64,000 nt of DNA from Megalopta genalis (GCF_051020955.1 NC_135021.1:11575962-11639961); one strand, 5' to 3'. Shown: positions 11,819 through 26,350, counted from the first letter of the stretch. The notes: generated by a model not told the origin, from the sequence alone. Program-made: numbers and translations.

Positions 11819-12560
11819 CACGTTCCCTGCCGCGTGGGGCGTATACGCCCCACGCTGAACTCTCCGTTCAAGCCATTTGGTATTATCATTGTAAAATGAA
11901 GAATTTTTTAAAAATTCATTATGCAGTCAATTATGGACATCTTAATACTATTGCTGATGCCCTCATTTAATCGTGGGGCGTATACGCCCCACGCGGCGTG
12001 ATGGGCAATTTTTCTTTACTGTAACTTGTTTTAACTGCATTTCTCTTATTCCGATCAGTCATTTATTCGCGTGTCGTTGACACAATACTTACTGCTTCAC
12101 TGAAGCTGGGATTGATTTATAGTTCTATAGTACTGTAAAAGTTGTAACATTCTGCGATAGTTGTGTGGATAAACCACACTTATGTTTGCCATGTTTTAAC
12201 AAAGTTCATCGTAACATCCCTTTGTAATCGCATACAAACTTGAATTTAACTAAAATGTTATATTTTAAACTAATATAGGCATGATAAAAAGAATTATATG
12301 TGAGGATGCAACTCGCTTGGCATAATAATGATCAGCCAGGTATTTGTTAAAGTAATTCCTAGAAAAATAAATTTATTGGTTTGCTGTGTTATGCATGTTA
12401 AACTATACAACCTTTCCTTGATAATTATGATTTTTGCACTATTTTAATTATTGTAAAGCATACGCCAGAAACAAAATAATACAAATGTAAAGCGTGGGGC
12501 GCATACGCCCCACGCGGCTTGAACGGAAAGTCTTCAAAAAACGGTCTGGCAGGGAACGTG
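11819..12560. mobile_element. TTAA-flanked MITE, 742 bp (CACGTTCCCTGCC termini)
   Basis: The left end CACGTTCCCTGCC is matched by GGCAGGGAACGTG at the right end, with TTAA outside both (11815-11818 and 12561-12564). The palindrome GTGGGGCGTATACGCCCCAC occurs just inside the left end and again near 11972. A one-base variant (GCATACGCC) lies near 12495 inside the right end. The interior is AT-rich and non-coding. It is a piggyBac-type non-autonomous element, with the palindromes probably acting as subterminal binding repeats (inference). Confidence 0.9.
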
Positions 12561-12564
12561 TTAA

Positions 12565-14100
12565 AGATTTAAAACCGAGATGATGGTGAAATAACTTGCG
12601 AAATACGGGGCACAAAGATAACAGGCACAGAAATATGGACAGATACAGAAACATAGGGCTCAGAATTATGCGCGGAGCCTCTGAAAGGACACTGAATTAG
12701 GGCTAAAAACACCGTTTTTCATTTCATTAAAAACATGATTAAATCACTGACTTTTGTTACGCAAAAAAGATATTTTTAAAACTAGAAATGTCTGAAAAAT
12801 ACAAATTACAGTACCTAATGACAACTTTGACAAAGCAAAAATTGTCTTGAAGGCACAGAAATTGGTACATCTGCTCTACATACCACAGTCTATTACTATC
12901 GCACAACCTTTTTAATTTCAATAAAATAGTAGCAATAATACTACACATATTTTCCGAACCAATGACATTTCGCAATAAACGACTTAGTATTTTTACATAG
13001 AAAACAGCGAGTTGCATCGATTGGTGCAACGAAAAATATGTGATTCCATTCAAAACAATTAAATCGACTTTAATATCTTCTTTGCGCGTTTACTTAAAAA
13101 AAAATCTTACCAACATCTGATTAATATGCCCCCCCTCCCGAAATCGTCCAACATTTATTTGAAACATTTTTCAGTATTGTCAACGGTTTGCCAGATGTTT
13201 GACTGGATCGATTTAAATGGGTCACGCTCTGTATGTGAACAGTTAGCGTTCCTAGATTATCTGGCGGATGGTTACCCAGCCGTCCCTGTAGCAACAAAAA
13301 GGGAAAAGTAATCGGTCGACCGGATACAGGAAAAATCGGTTCGGTCGTTTCACGTTTAAACGGATTCGGTTTGATCCGGCCTCTTTCTCCGTTACCGCGG
13401 GCCATTTTTACCTTTGTGGGCGGAGGCCTTGGGGGCGAGATGAAACGATGAAGGGACGAGGGGGATGGATTCGCTTTCGCCACGGTTTATTGTGCGAGCT
13501 AGAAGAAACATCTCGCATTGTCCGGGCTAGCTGGCGCGGCTCCCTTTTTCCCCGGAGAAAAGAAATACATTCGGTCTGTTCTCTAATCGACCTTGACCGT
13601 GGATTGCTCGATATCAACGACAATGGCGGCTGCAGCCGCGGCGGAACCGACGTTCGCGGCCAGACTCCTTCTCTCCCGCGTCTTTTCGGCTTTATGCCTG
13701 CGCCTTTACACACACGGCCCACACGTCGACCTGATCGCATTTCAACGGATCGAACGTTGATAAATCACGTAGCCGACGAGCGGAATGAACCGTGAGAATT
13801 CGGTGATTTAGACGACTCACGTGTTACCTTGAGAACGAGATACCACTCGAATGGAGTACGTAGCTGTGACGCAATGATCCTCGCCGCTTTTAGCTGCAGC
13901 GCTCGTGGGCTTGAAAGAGGAGCGGAACGTGGAAATCACTTTTGGAATGACGCTGAGTGCACCGCGTGTTATAGCTGCCGTCGCGATCCTTATGGCGCTC
14001 TCTTATCCGCTTGGTAATTCGGTCGCGAGAAACGCAGCAGCAGCAAAAACTGATTGCTGAACTCCGAATCGTGTGTACCGATCCACTTCGGGGCAAAAGG
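12565..14100. other. Intergenic DNA with a CpG-rich island at 13200-14050
   Basis: The island carries overlapping open frames on both strands (13121-13483 and 13408-13740 on -, 13448-13795 on +), all of high GC and none recognisable. Genuine exons are possible but not supported by matching splice sites. Elsewhere the stretch is AT-rich. Confidence 0.35.
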
Positions 14101-17100
14101 ATAGGACACTTTAAAATTAACGCGATTTTGATTTATTTAACGTTACAACCAAAGCTTTGCTTTTACATAAACTTGCACGATACAGAGCACTATGGTAAAA
14201 TTGTAACAGGAAAAATGACTAACAGGATGAATTTGTTCCTTTAATAATAAAAATGTATGTCAATTACTCTCGTGATTCAAATAATTAGCGATTGAATTAA
14301 CTTAAAGATTTGTATTTCGTAATTGAATTGCGATCTAATTAAATCAAATTGTAACTGAATTGCGTAATTGAATTATAACGTAATTGAATTATAACGTAAT
14401 TGAATTAGCACAATGAGAAGAAGATAACGTACAGCTATTCTTGAATACTTCGAATCTTCTTTCGTCATGAATCCACAAAATCCACAGTCTAATAATGAAA
14501 ATAATTTTAATCACGGATCGAAATGAACAACTATTTTCAGTTTCCACAGAAATGGAACGGATATTTTCGAGTCTGAACAATAGAAATTTCTTGAAAACAA
14601 GTTATCTTAGAACGTGTATATAAAAAAGATTCCAAGAAAGAAACACACACACCGTCCGAACTGTGAATTCTTTACATAAATCTGATGAGCGTTCATACAC
14701 ACCCTGTTCAGTATTTTTGACGACTAAAAAGAGGATTTTTCTTTTTAGATATCGATAAAAGAAATATTTGTATCCGTTATAGTTCAATTTGTATTCTTAT
14801 GTTTCATAAGTGCGCTTTCAGCTAAAATAAACGTCTTTTTATCTGTCTCAGCGGAATGTATAATGTGCAAACATTTTTTTTTTAAGTGGTTTCAAGGAAG
14901 AAATAATCCGAATAATAATTTTGTTGGTCAAGTCTCTTAGTTTTTTATACTCACATTATTTTTTCAGTTCCTTATGGTCAGATCATCTGTTCTTAATTTC
15001 TTATGACTAGGTCATTTTCCTTCGGTTCTTTATTATGATTAGATTTTTGTTCTTCAGCTCTTTTATGCGACTTGGTATTTTATCTACGGAAAATTTGTAC
15101 GTTTTCACTGCATTTAGTAACGAACGAGAAGACAGAATCATGGCCTTCGAATGACCTTGAACACGAACAATGTCGTGAAATTGTTGGGTTCTGCCGCGGC
15201 CGAAAACAACGGTGGATCGTATAATTAATACTTGCGTTGCAATTCCGCACAAAACAACTGAGAGTGTGGCAAACTGTAATTACTCGTGACAGAATGTGTA
15301 TCACTGCTTCGAACGCGTTTGATAACTGTAGGCAGTAAGTTCAAATATTATCCCAGCAATTTCACGCGTTTCTCGCTTCCGAAGTCCTCTGAAGATCGTT
15401 TCAAGATTTCCATTTAGGCATATTCAAATGTATTAAAAAATAAAATTAACGTACCATAAAAATCTATTTCAGATTGATCTTTCTTTGAAAGTATTGAAAT
15501 TGTGCATTGACATTTTTTAGATCATTACAAACGAAGGAGACATTTGGGTGACCTAATTTTGGCCAAGATACCGTAATGTTGCATGAGTGTTAGAATTTAA
15601 CGGAATTTGACGAGATTTTTGCTTGATTTTGAAATTGATAAAAATCGTACATATGTACAGTGAACAGATATTTGTTTAGTTACATACTACGCAAATAAGT
15701 AAATTAATACATTCTTTCGTTATTCATTCGATTAGAGTAGATAATACTTCAGATTAAAGTCTAATACTCTCGCGACTACAATCCTGAAGGTTGTAAATTT
15801 AAATCCAGGCCTGTTCTCAGTAATACAGTTTGTTAAACTGCATACGGTTTTTTACACTAATTGTCCGAAAAAATTTAATTTTGAATACGAATTAAGCGGA
15901 CAATGTTAATTAAATTTGTAATTAAGCTCCGAACAATTTGGACGAAATTCCACACCTTTATGCGCTGCTGCACACGTTGGCAGCTTTAATAAAATATCTC
16001 TGCCATATTTATCTGCCCGCGGGAAGCTTTTAAAACTAGTTTGGTTACAAACACGAAACCGAAGCGATGTATCACTTGAAGTCTGGAGAAATATGGTTGT
16101 CACTTGCAGCACTTTCGAAAAATTAACCAAATATTTGTACCGTGTACACCGTGAAAAATGTACTGGCATTGCGTATAAGAGAAAATAAATTATTACAACT
16201 TGTAAATTCGCGGGAAGAGCAAACTGCGACTGTGTACGACCACGTATTTCTGGATCAAAATTCGTGTGAAACGTACAGCCCGACGGTAGCGCAGCTGAAA
16301 TATACACTATTGATTCAACCGTGTGACGTTGAATTTAACAGTCAAGCAAAAGGCTTTCCTAGAAACACCGCAAAGCTACTTGTATTTATTGAAACAGAAA
16401 TTGAAATTAATTATGAACTGCATCCATGATCACTTACATTATTTATCATTATCGTCATTTGAATAATACTTATATCGGTGTGTTATTATTACAAGAAAAT
16501 GAACACCAGAACTACCAAATCAGTCAAAATGATTAATTTCCGATTTTTCCTTTTACGGATATTGAAATTATCAAAATTTTCTGATTTTTTCTCTCAGAGC
16601 TACTGAAATCATAGAAACCTTCCGGATTTTTTTTCTTTTACAGATATCGGAATTGTAAAAATTACGAAGAAATTGTAAAAAATCCTATAGAAACTATAAA
16701 TGTTATAGAAGCACTATATAATATTTATTAACCTCAACTATTTCTTTTTCAATAGAAAAGAAACTGTTACTTAAAATTAATTAAAATTGAAAAATTCGAG
16801 GAAATATGTTGGTAAAATGAGCGAACCTTTCGGAGTAATATTATGGTTCAAAACAAATACGGATCAATAATTACAGAGATTACTTTCTCAGTTTAATCCG
16901 AGTTGCTTGTAGTTTTGTTCCTTTTAACTGTTTTCCAAATAAATAGAAAAATGTCTGAGGTGGATGTCAGCACTATGCGTGCTTATTTTGAAGCAGATGT
17001 ACATATTTATACACATTTACATATACAGTACAATGGTAAACTTCATATAGTAAACTATTTAATATTTATGTATCTGTGAATGTATTTAATTCACGTTCGT

Positions 17101-19430
17101 TAAGAGTTGGTTTATTCATCAGCGTTATCAATGAAACATTAAAATGTCTTCACGGTGACAATGGAAATAAAAATTAATGAAGGCCACTGTTGATAACAAT
17201 ATAAAACTACTTCATTAACGTAACTATGATTCATTATCCTTTCGACTCAAACGAGAAGGCGTAGTAGAAGAAACATCTACTTTTATATCTGTATAATAAA
17301 TCACATAAAAATCATGGCAGATCAAATTTTTCATAAAATACCACAAATTTAACAATACAGCGTAAATATTATAATTGAATAATAATACAGTGCGAAACGT
17401 TAATGCGGCAAAGACAAAGAGTAGAGACGATCCTCTTTCGGAAGAATGAAAATTAATGAAAATAACATAATGAAATTCCTGCGGCCTACTCAGCGAGCAA
17501 CCAATGAACACAAATAAAACGGAAATTAACAGAGAACAATTAGCATTCGCTATGCGACAAAATTTGACCGAGTCGATAAGCGATGATCGTTTAAAGGCAA
17601 TTTACCCTATGACGGTGGGATCTGGGTCTATTTTTGACACAGAGAACGTGAATCGTCCTTTAATTACTCAATATTCGATAATCAAACTAAATAAATCGCT
17701 GTTACACTAGGAACAACAGAAAAGCTAATAAGAAGGCTGCGGATCTTTATGCATTTATAAAATGTGTACATTTTTAAATCAACCAGTTAACTGTTCCGAC
17801 ATCTTTGAAAAGTGTGCATCTAAAATGTGTCTCCTAAAGAGAAGAACAACAATTTGTTCACACCGTACACAACGTTTTTTATACTAATTATTTACATTAA
17901 TTATTTGTTCGTCTCCTTTCGTCTTGGCCTCCGAATATTCAAAACATCTTAAAACACGACTATACCATGACGATTATTCTCGTTAAAAACAGCTAACCGG
18001 TTAACAAATTTTAATAGCATTTTCACTTTATTTTCACAATGTGTAAATCTTTCAGTTGACGAAGAAAAGTTTCCTTCCATTCTAATTTCCGTTAAATCAC
18101 GTGTTTGCACGAAAATCGGTCTACAAATAAATCTGCAAGAAACAACTTTCGAAAATATGTTGAAGAATTGATAAAGCTCGGAACAGACACAAATATTATC
18201 AATTGTACGTATCGCCATGAAAATAGCTTGTCGTCCGAGGGTTGATACCGATGGAAAACATTTAATATTTTCCTGTACGCGAAATAATATTAGCGAAAGA
18301 TTAAATAAGTCGGCGACAGAATATCGAAGCTATCGGCGGTCGCAGAAAGTCGGCGTCATGCTCGCCAGCGGAATAGTAACCTCGCCGTGAATTCCAATTT
18401 GCGCGATTAATTGTAACGAAACTAACCTCCTCGGGGCCGCAATTCTCCGCGGAAAACATTTTTTAATTGAAAACTCGCCGACAGCGTACCGGAACGCAGG
18501 TACGTATTTGATTTTGTTTTTTTTTAATGAATAACAGCGCGACCGCGTTTCGAACCGAATAATCGTGACCGCGGTAAACTTTTATATAATCATCGCAGAA
18601 TCATTGCTAACACGCGAGAAAATTAATTTTAGCTCTACCGTGTTATATGTGTACGCGTTCCAAAGTTTCGCAGTTATATTTCTGATACAGTCTTATTCCG
18701 AGGATAAATAATTTTCAGCACCACAGACACGATCGATCAACATCGGCAAATGGAATTAGAACATGATAGTGTCAAATATATTCCTTTCGGGATATGAAAG
18801 AATTTGGTGCCGTTTAATTTGGCAAACGTGAAACATTTGATCAGAAGCATGATGCTATATATCATTTTACACATGAAATTTTTCTTAACCGTTTTTAACT
18901 TTTGTTTTCGACATTAGATAATATATTGCTGACAATATTAATTTTGTTCGTTAGAATTACAATACTTGTATGAAATAATTGATCAATTAAAACTCGTGTT
19001 GTGACTCCTGTTTCTCGCTCAATAATTTCAGCTTCTGCTTTATTAAAAACAGGATCATATGGTTTATTACAAATAATAAATATATGCATTTTCTTCTATC
19101 TTTTATAATTATCATTTAGGGTTAGTTGTTTATAGATCGTTTGATTGTATCATTATAAGATTATTATCTTTACGTTAATTGGATGTAAAAGTTTTAGTAG
19201 CATATTCGTTAGTAGTGCATATGGGAATATTAATTTGCAGTATATTAACATTTCATAAAATATGTATTTCTGGCGGATGTATGTATTACTATAATTACTG
19301 ATGGATTATGTTCATCTGGATTATTCTGTCTAGTTAATTTTAATTATCAAGAGAGTAACAGACGATTAATACGTGTTAATTTCCCACGAGAGAAGTAGGA
19401 AATGACACAGTAAAGTAAAACTGTTACTAA
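14101..19430. other. AT-rich gene desert
   Basis: I found no exon-like frames or element ends in this 5.3 kb. A faint tRNA-like 3' half lies near 15760-15815 (see rejected items). At 14340-14405 a short tandem of GTAATTGAATTATAAC-like units is visible. Confidence 0.4.
17725..17758 (-). repeat. Dispersed module, inverted copy
   Basis: CTAATAAGAAGGCTGCGGAT followed by CTTTATGCAT is the reverse complement of the tail of the dispersed module (ATGCATAAAxATCCGCAGxC..TTATTAG). Confidence 0.45.
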
Positions 19431-22178
19431 TTAGCCGAATCACGAACGCATTCGAGATCAGAGGCGCAGTTTCATTAGAATAACTGTGAAATGAGAAAGT
19501 AATTGATTCTGAACGGCTAAGGAATTCTATTGGCCATCTTCGGCGATCCTGATGAGGTCTCCATGCAAATGACGAGCCAATGGCGGTCTATGTATAGTCA
19601 ATAACTTCGCCGACCCTTGGGCGGAAAGAATGAAAAGATTGACCCTGGCGAAATAACGGGACAATTCAATGTCCCGGGCAATTCTGTCTTCTCTTTATTT
19701 TGCGGCCGACGAGTCCCGCGATAATAAATCTTCATGCGGCGTGAACGAGGAGCAATCGATATCGGCAGCAATTAATCGCAAAAGGAAGGCTGAACGAAAA
19801 TAGCGAAGAAGAGGCGCGCATAATCGGCGCGAATCCTCGTGCACAAATATTTGCATCTATTTAACGGTCTATCAATGCCACTGAATTTTGGATGGCCGTG
19901 ATATATTTCTAGCTGCGAATAGGTCGGGTCAATCTATTTTATCCCCGCGCCGTTACACATATTCGGAGGGGTCGAACTAGAGTTGTAAATCGAGTTCGAT
20001 CGTCCAATTGTACCGTATACCACTAACTACTCGAATATTATCATTACGAACCGCTTCGGAGCAGTTAGTTTTAATTTATCGGTTTCGAATATCTGCCATC
20101 GTCGTTTGGTTTGAAGCAGTCTCTTCTTTTCTTTCATCGAGGTTTTGTTAAATGAATTCCCTCGCGGGAACGACGAACATAACACAAAGCTTTCAATTCT
20201 GTAAACATGACAACATACAACTTTGAGTGATGACGCGAATTATAACATACTTCGGATTTTTACAAACTGCTCGTTGATTCCGCCGATTTTTCAATTCTTG
20301 TGGAACTGATTGAATCAAATAACCGCTGAATATTATAATTTTGATCGATTGGAATTGGAGTTAAGAGAGCATCAATTTTAATAGACTGAGCAAAAAAGTC
20401 TTACACATTTATGACAACGTGCGAAAGAAAGATAATCATATCGGTGCTAAGTCAAATTTATATGAAAAATATTTGAAACACTAGTAGTCGTCATTTTACA
20501 GTTTCTAAATAAAGCAGTAATGATAATAGGAAGTAAAATTTCTCTGTTCTTAATTTGACAATCTAAAAATCCAAAATATGAAATAGAATTTTTTAATATA
20601 GGATTACAAACAGGGTTCAGAATATTTCTTAATAATGAACATAGAAGAGAAAATTCATAAGCGTGATTATTTATACGTGGATAACGAAATGCATTATTAA
20701 AAGTTCTCTACTTTATTTCATATTTCTTTACTTTATGTTCGTCAGTTTTCTACTTCATGATCCTTCGAATTGCATCTTGCAAACTGCATCATCTACGAAT
20801 TTTTGTTCGCCCTATCCAAAGAGAGTATTGTCGATAGACAGTATAAAACAATTCGACAGTTGTCGGAAAGTAAGGAACTATTTGTAACAACAAGGGAACG
20901 GATACCGCCGGTACATTAATATTTTGCATCAGAAAATAAATGACAATACAATACAATACATATAAAATACAATACATTTTCTGCATCCTCTAACTAAAAC
21001 AACGTTGTTAGATCTTTTACTTTCAGAAGCGGGCATACAATATAAAATAATATAGACCGCTTGCTATTCGAAATAATATTTCAAGCATCTCTGCAATTAA
21101 CCGGCCATTAATTTCTCAACAACCGAACATTTGGAATAATTCGGGATTGAAACTGTTCGAGATTCAAGCAGCTCGAGCATTTGAATTTTTCCAGTTCTAG
21201 TCCGAACGCCGTCTGGTTCGCAGATTTAATAATACTTAGACGGGAAACAAAAGCTGAATCGATAAGAGACAAAGAGAGGGGAGGTGGGGGGTCCAGGGCA
21301 CACGTAACGCAGGGCGAACCCACAAAGCTCTTATATTCCGCGCGTAATGCGATTGGTGCCAATTAAACAGGCTCGTTAGAGAGGCCGCAGGGAGTGCACT
21401 ATGCGGAGGAGTCGCGACTTTGTAAAAATTCTGCTGCCATCCGGCCGACTTAAAGCGCGTGGAGAACGCTCGCGATACAATTAATTCGCGCATAGAGTCG
21501 CGAGCGAGAGGAGCGAGCCCGGGCACAAAACGAAATGCGACGAAAACAGGAGGAAAAAGTTATGCGACCCGGCGGCTGGCGCAGGCCTCTCCCACAAAAT
21601 CGAGATTAATTAGCCTCTTGCAGCATTAACTAGATCGCGGACCTTTATGCGATATCTCCAAAAATGCCCGATTTAAATAATATTGCAATGATCACGCAAT
21701 CCCGATAGTTTTTATACGATCTTCGAAATCCGGAGTGACAATTAACACCATTTACATTAACACGTACATGTTCCATGAAAATAACATAGGACACTGGTAA
21801 ACGATTTATTTCCCGTCAGAAACCCGATCAAACGTATGCGACTGTCGATCAACATATGTTAATATTTAATGAAACGGAGGTTGATCACTGATCGCCAATT
21901 TGCGGTAATACCGCGACGACCGCGAGAAGATCGCATGAAAAATCATGTTGACCGCGATGGCCTTTTCAATATTCTTCAGCAGCCGTAAAAGTCGAACGGC
22001 AATTTTCGATCGATCGTTTGAGCATACAATTATATTGCGCGCGCGATTTTAATCCGCTTGTCAAGGTTTAAATGTCAAACTGTTGAGTCCGAATCCCTCG
22101 GTGCATATTTCGAATGTTGCGCGAGTGATAGACACGGAGGAAGTACAACGATAATGGGATGACAATGTGAACAGACAC

Positions 22179-22180
<2 letters not shown>
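19431..22180. other. Intergenic DNA with two higher-GC blocks
   Basis: Blocks at 19440-20000 and 21100-21620 are CpG-richer and lack convincing frames. The first holds an octamer-type site (ATGCAAAT at about 19563). They look like non-coding regulatory DNA by composition only. Confidence 0.3.

Positions 22181-22232
<52 letters not shown>
22181..22232. repeat. (GA)n microsatellite
   Basis: A nearly pure GA run of about 50 bp preceded by AGAGAGAAAGAG. Low-complexity S/L and R/E frames through it are artefacts. Confidence 0.95.
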
Positions 22233-22234
<2 letters not shown>

Positions 22235-24200
22235 AGAGAGCAAGTGGAAAAAGAAGAGGAGATACGAATATCACGGTATTGCGAGGGTGCACGTCCGTTG
22301 TTTAATCGGGGGAAAAAACGGGGATACGAGCGACGCGTTACGAGACATCTCATTGATCCGGGGACGAAATTTTACGCATTGACGGTTTCGTGGCCATGAC
22401 TCGGTGAATAAAAGCGCGGCTGGACAAAATAGTGCCGCGGTATCGGTGTCGAACCCGCGACGATCCCGGGTTTGCGTGGATGCGAAGGATAAAGGAGAAA
22501 GAGGGGGCGGAAGGGTGCGGTAGACATGTTAGAGCCGAAGTGACAAGTCTCACCTTGTCTGAGGGTATGTTGCGAGAACTCATTTTAGATGATGCCGAGA
22601 GGGTGTCGTCACGAATCCAGAGGCTGTCTGTGACCTGACCCAAAGACGTGATCACGAATGGCACAGGTATTAACAAACGGCGGCAGCAGCAATAAAACCA
22701 ATGTCGCACTTAATTTACGGAAAACACACTCACGCACTGCCTGCTCACTATTCCGAGACCATCTCGGCCCGAACCCTTGCTGCCCGATCACTCACTCCAA
22801 CACCTGTCGTTACTTGTACATGTCGGGCGCGAAGTATTTGGGTAACATCTTGCGGATAACGAACGGAATACGCTCTCTACGTTTGTACCGCACGCACCCA
22901 CCGTCCCAGTCCCAGAGCCAAACACATAAAATGGCGAACCCGAGACGATGTAGCCTCCTGGCCAAGCTTCGGTCACAGAGTACGTGATGGACTAGTCGAT
23001 CCCGTTCGATGCTCTCGACAGGTGGCAGTGGGAGAACCGTTCTCAGCGTTGTCCTCGGCAGATTTCGGAACCGTTCGTGCCAGTGGCGTTCTCGTAGTTC
23101 AATCACAGACTGCGTACGCGGTCGGATGCAAAACTCCCACGCGCTTCTAGTGTATCTGTTCATGGTGCGCATGCGCGGGAAAAATATGATCTATGAATCA
23201 AGCACAAACTTCAAATTCGTAACAGACGTTGCACGCGGCGCAGTTTTCTTGCTACGGTTCTAAATTACCGACCCTATACCCGGTTCAACGAGAATTGGCC
23301 AGAACTAGAAACAGTTGTACGCGAACGACGCGATCGAAACGTAATTAAAAATTTTAAGTACATTCGAAAGTACAAATTAAGGTACGAAGAACTTTATTTC
23401 TATATTTAATTCATCTATTTATTACATATACATACAACATTTATTCTGATTCTGTGGTCGAACTGTCAGAATTTAAATGAAATATACGCGATTCAGTCAA
23501 TAACTTGAACAGTGTGTAAAACCATTGCAATATTGCCGAGCTGCTTAAACTCGTGAACTATCAATAATATTGAGCACGATGCCGAAAGGATACGGATTTA
23601 GGGAATATATTTCCTATGGATTTGCAGTGTAGTTTATTTAAAGAATGTTACAAAGAAAAATATTCAAGAGCTCTTGAAAAAGATCTAATGACTTCTACAT
23701 GTGTACAAGAGATGGAAACACGAATATTGAAGATTCTAATCAAGTTTCCGATCTAGTCAGTCACAATTTGCACATGTGGATGAAGCTTACTGAGAGTGCT
23801 GTATAGATGTGAGAGTGTTTCAACGGGGATGTATTATAAACTGATTTTTCAGAATTGCATAGAAATTAAAAAAACGTATTATTCTAAATCTATAATTCAA
23901 AACGTTAATTATTAAAAATATATATTATTTTATGTTTCTTTATTAAAAATAAGACGAAGCATTAATATTATACAAACTTGTAAATTAAACAAGTTTCATA
24001 TTATTTTGTTTATATAGTTGTTCCTGCATAATTTGTATAATTAATAATACGTATTAATTAATAATAATAAATAATAATACGTATTTCTTGAACAATTTTA
24101 TTATTTTATTGTTATGACCCCTTGAACAAGTGAATAAATATTGATTCCAATTATCGTATTGTGAACGGTACCTTATGTTAGTGGTGCATTAATTTATCGC
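22233..24200. other. CpG-rich island at 22250-23280, then AT-rich DNA upstream of TTC5
   Basis: The island supports open frames of 109-120 codons on both strands (22658-22987 on +, 22810-23172 on -). They are arginine/serine-rich and unrecognisable. It lies 1-2 kb upstream of the TTC5 start, so a distal promoter or untranslated first exon is possible but not shown. Confidence 0.3.
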
Positions 24201-24371
24201 ATAACCTCGTCGGTCATTTCGGAGTTTTGACAGTTCGCGAATGATAGATTACATTGCTTTCACATTGACTCATATGTGATTTGAGAATTATGTATAAAAT
24301 TATATATTTCATGTGTATTTGACGCACAATGCAATATCTGTGATAAACATTTTACAAAAGTAGATAAAAAA

Positions 24372-26350
24372 ATGTCCGCAATTATAGATGATAAAGTGGT
24401 CGCAGGAGCACAATCCGCAAATGTTGTCAAAGAAGATCCCATTGTTGCTCTGACGGTATATGCATACAAATTTAATTTCAATATTTGTTTATTAAAATTT
24501 ATCCATTCATTCTATCTTATGATGTTTCTTCGAATCTTTATAGGAGAAAGTAAATGCACTATATTTTTTTCGAGACCATTATTTTGAAAATCGTCCTATC
24601 GAAGAAGCAATTAAAAAGAATGGTGACATAGAAAAAGAAATGAAAGACACATTAAATAAGTTTGACGAATGCAAAGGATATGAAATCGATGGGTCACGAG
24701 CAAGATACTACTATCTAAAAGGAAAGGCCTTAAATGTTACAGAATGTTTTATACCTCAAGCAGAAGAACTATTAACTAAAGCAGTAAAGTTAGAGCCTAA
24801 TTTAATCGAAGCATGGAATGAATTAGGTGAATGTTATTGGAAGAATGATGATATTCAACAAGCAAAAAATTGTTTTGTTGGTGCTTTACGCCATGTAATA
24901 CATTCATACATTATATACTTTTTTATTTTTTAGTCATATGCATTGGAATTACAAGATAATAATCTATTTTGCAGGGTAGAAATAAAGTATCTTTACGAAG
25001 TCTATCTATGGTTCTTAGACAGGAACCAGTTTCTAATACCGAGCAACGAATACAAAATATACAACAGGGAATGGAGTATGCGAAAGAAGCAGTTAGTCTA
25101 GACACAACAGATGGTATTTCCTGGGCAATTTTAGGAAATGCCTATTTGTCTTCCTTTTTTACAGTAGCACAAAATCCTGCAACGTTACGTTGTTGCATTT
25201 CAGCTTACCTGCAAGCAGTAAGTTGATGCACTAATGCATCCATAATTTTCCAATTGTATCGTTTAACAGTGTAAAAAATTTAATTTCAGGAAAAAGATAT
25301 TGTAGCTGGAAGTAATTCTCATTTATTTCATAATAAAGCAGTGGTGGGTATTTTATAGTCTTTAAATATTCCATACAAATTAAAATTTTTACTTATGTAG
25401 ATAAATAATTATATTAGGCTTTAAAATATCAAGAAGAGTATTGTGCAGCATTGAAGTCATTTGAAAGAGCAATGTTATTAGATCCAATATGGGACACGCC
25501 ACGCACTAAAAGAGATGAATTATTACAATATTTAAAAGATGTACAAAATTTAGTAAACAATAATGGAAGAGTAAAACCAAAGAGATTGTACCAAATGATA
25601 CGGGTATCTAAAATTCTTAAAAAATTATGATTTTCATATATTCTATACATTATGTGCATTCCATTGTTTAAGATTGTAGAAAATTTAGTAAGCTTAATGT
25701 ATGACTTTGGTACATATACATATTTATAGGTTTCTGATTAACTGTAGGCATTGGATGTTAAACATTTGGGACCATACAAAGGTGGCTCTTTCACATCTGG
25801 TCAAAAAACTGTGAAATTAGAATTAACAATGCTGAAAGATTTAACTGCTGGAGTTAATCCAGAAAAGGTGGTATTCGGTAAAGTAGTATGTTGGATACAA
25901 GATACTGATTGCGTACCTTTGTAAGTGTATTCTGTATTGTTTAAAGAAAAAAGGTAATTAATAAGAAATAGTATTTATTATCTTAATTAATAAATACACA
26001 ACTTTGCAGCGCTTTTTGTCTTGTCGACGAGGAGAAAACATGTATAGCTGTAACAGTATATAATCTGGCTAAGGGTCGTGGAGTTACTGTAGGAGATTCT
26101 GTGGCTCTTCCTGAACCTTTTGTTATCCACCAAAAGTTTTCTTACCTTAACAATGTAGGTGTAACAAAAGAACACATTGTTGGGGTACTAAAGTTAGAAG
26201 TAATTCTTATGTTTCTTTTTTTTTTTTCAGGACTTCGATTTCAAGTCTATACGAGTTGAAACTCCAGTTATATTGGTTGTCAATGGCAGAAAACTAGGTA
26301 GAGAGCAGCAAGCCTCTGCGAAATTCCATACTTTTAAAAAGACGGATTGA
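24372..26350 (+). CDS. TTC5: TTC5/Strap (tetratricopeptide repeat protein 5) gene, 8 coding exons
   Basis: Coding exons: 24372-24455, 24544-24894, 24975-25217, 25290-25343, 25418-25603, 25748-25920, 26010-26154, 26231-26350. All introns are short with GT/AG borders, and joined they give about 451 codons; vertebrate TTC5 is of similar size (about 440). The N-terminal two thirds form TPR helices, for example residues near 95-145 with the AEELLTKAVKLEPNLIEAWN block, then EYAKEAVSLDTTDGISWAIL and SFERAMLLDPIW. The last 140 residues (from ALDVKHLGPYKGG) are the OB-fold domain. In animals TTC5 is a p300/JMY cofactor and also recognises nascent tubulin chains to trigger tubulin mRNA decay. The start is the first in-frame ATG after an upstream stop. 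The exon 4 donor is ambiguous by one codon (GTGGTGGGT). The frame is intact throughout. Confidence 0.94.

Noticed and set aside
15760..15815. tRNA-like 3' half (GACTACAATCCTGAAGGTTG, then TTTAAATCC)
   Set aside because: No acceptor stem, D arm or A box could be paired. At best a worn tRNA-derived fragment.
22658..23172. Opposing frames of 109 and 120 codons upstream of TTC5
   Set aside because: Arginine/serine-rich, overlapping on opposite strands in a CpG island, with no recognisable domain.
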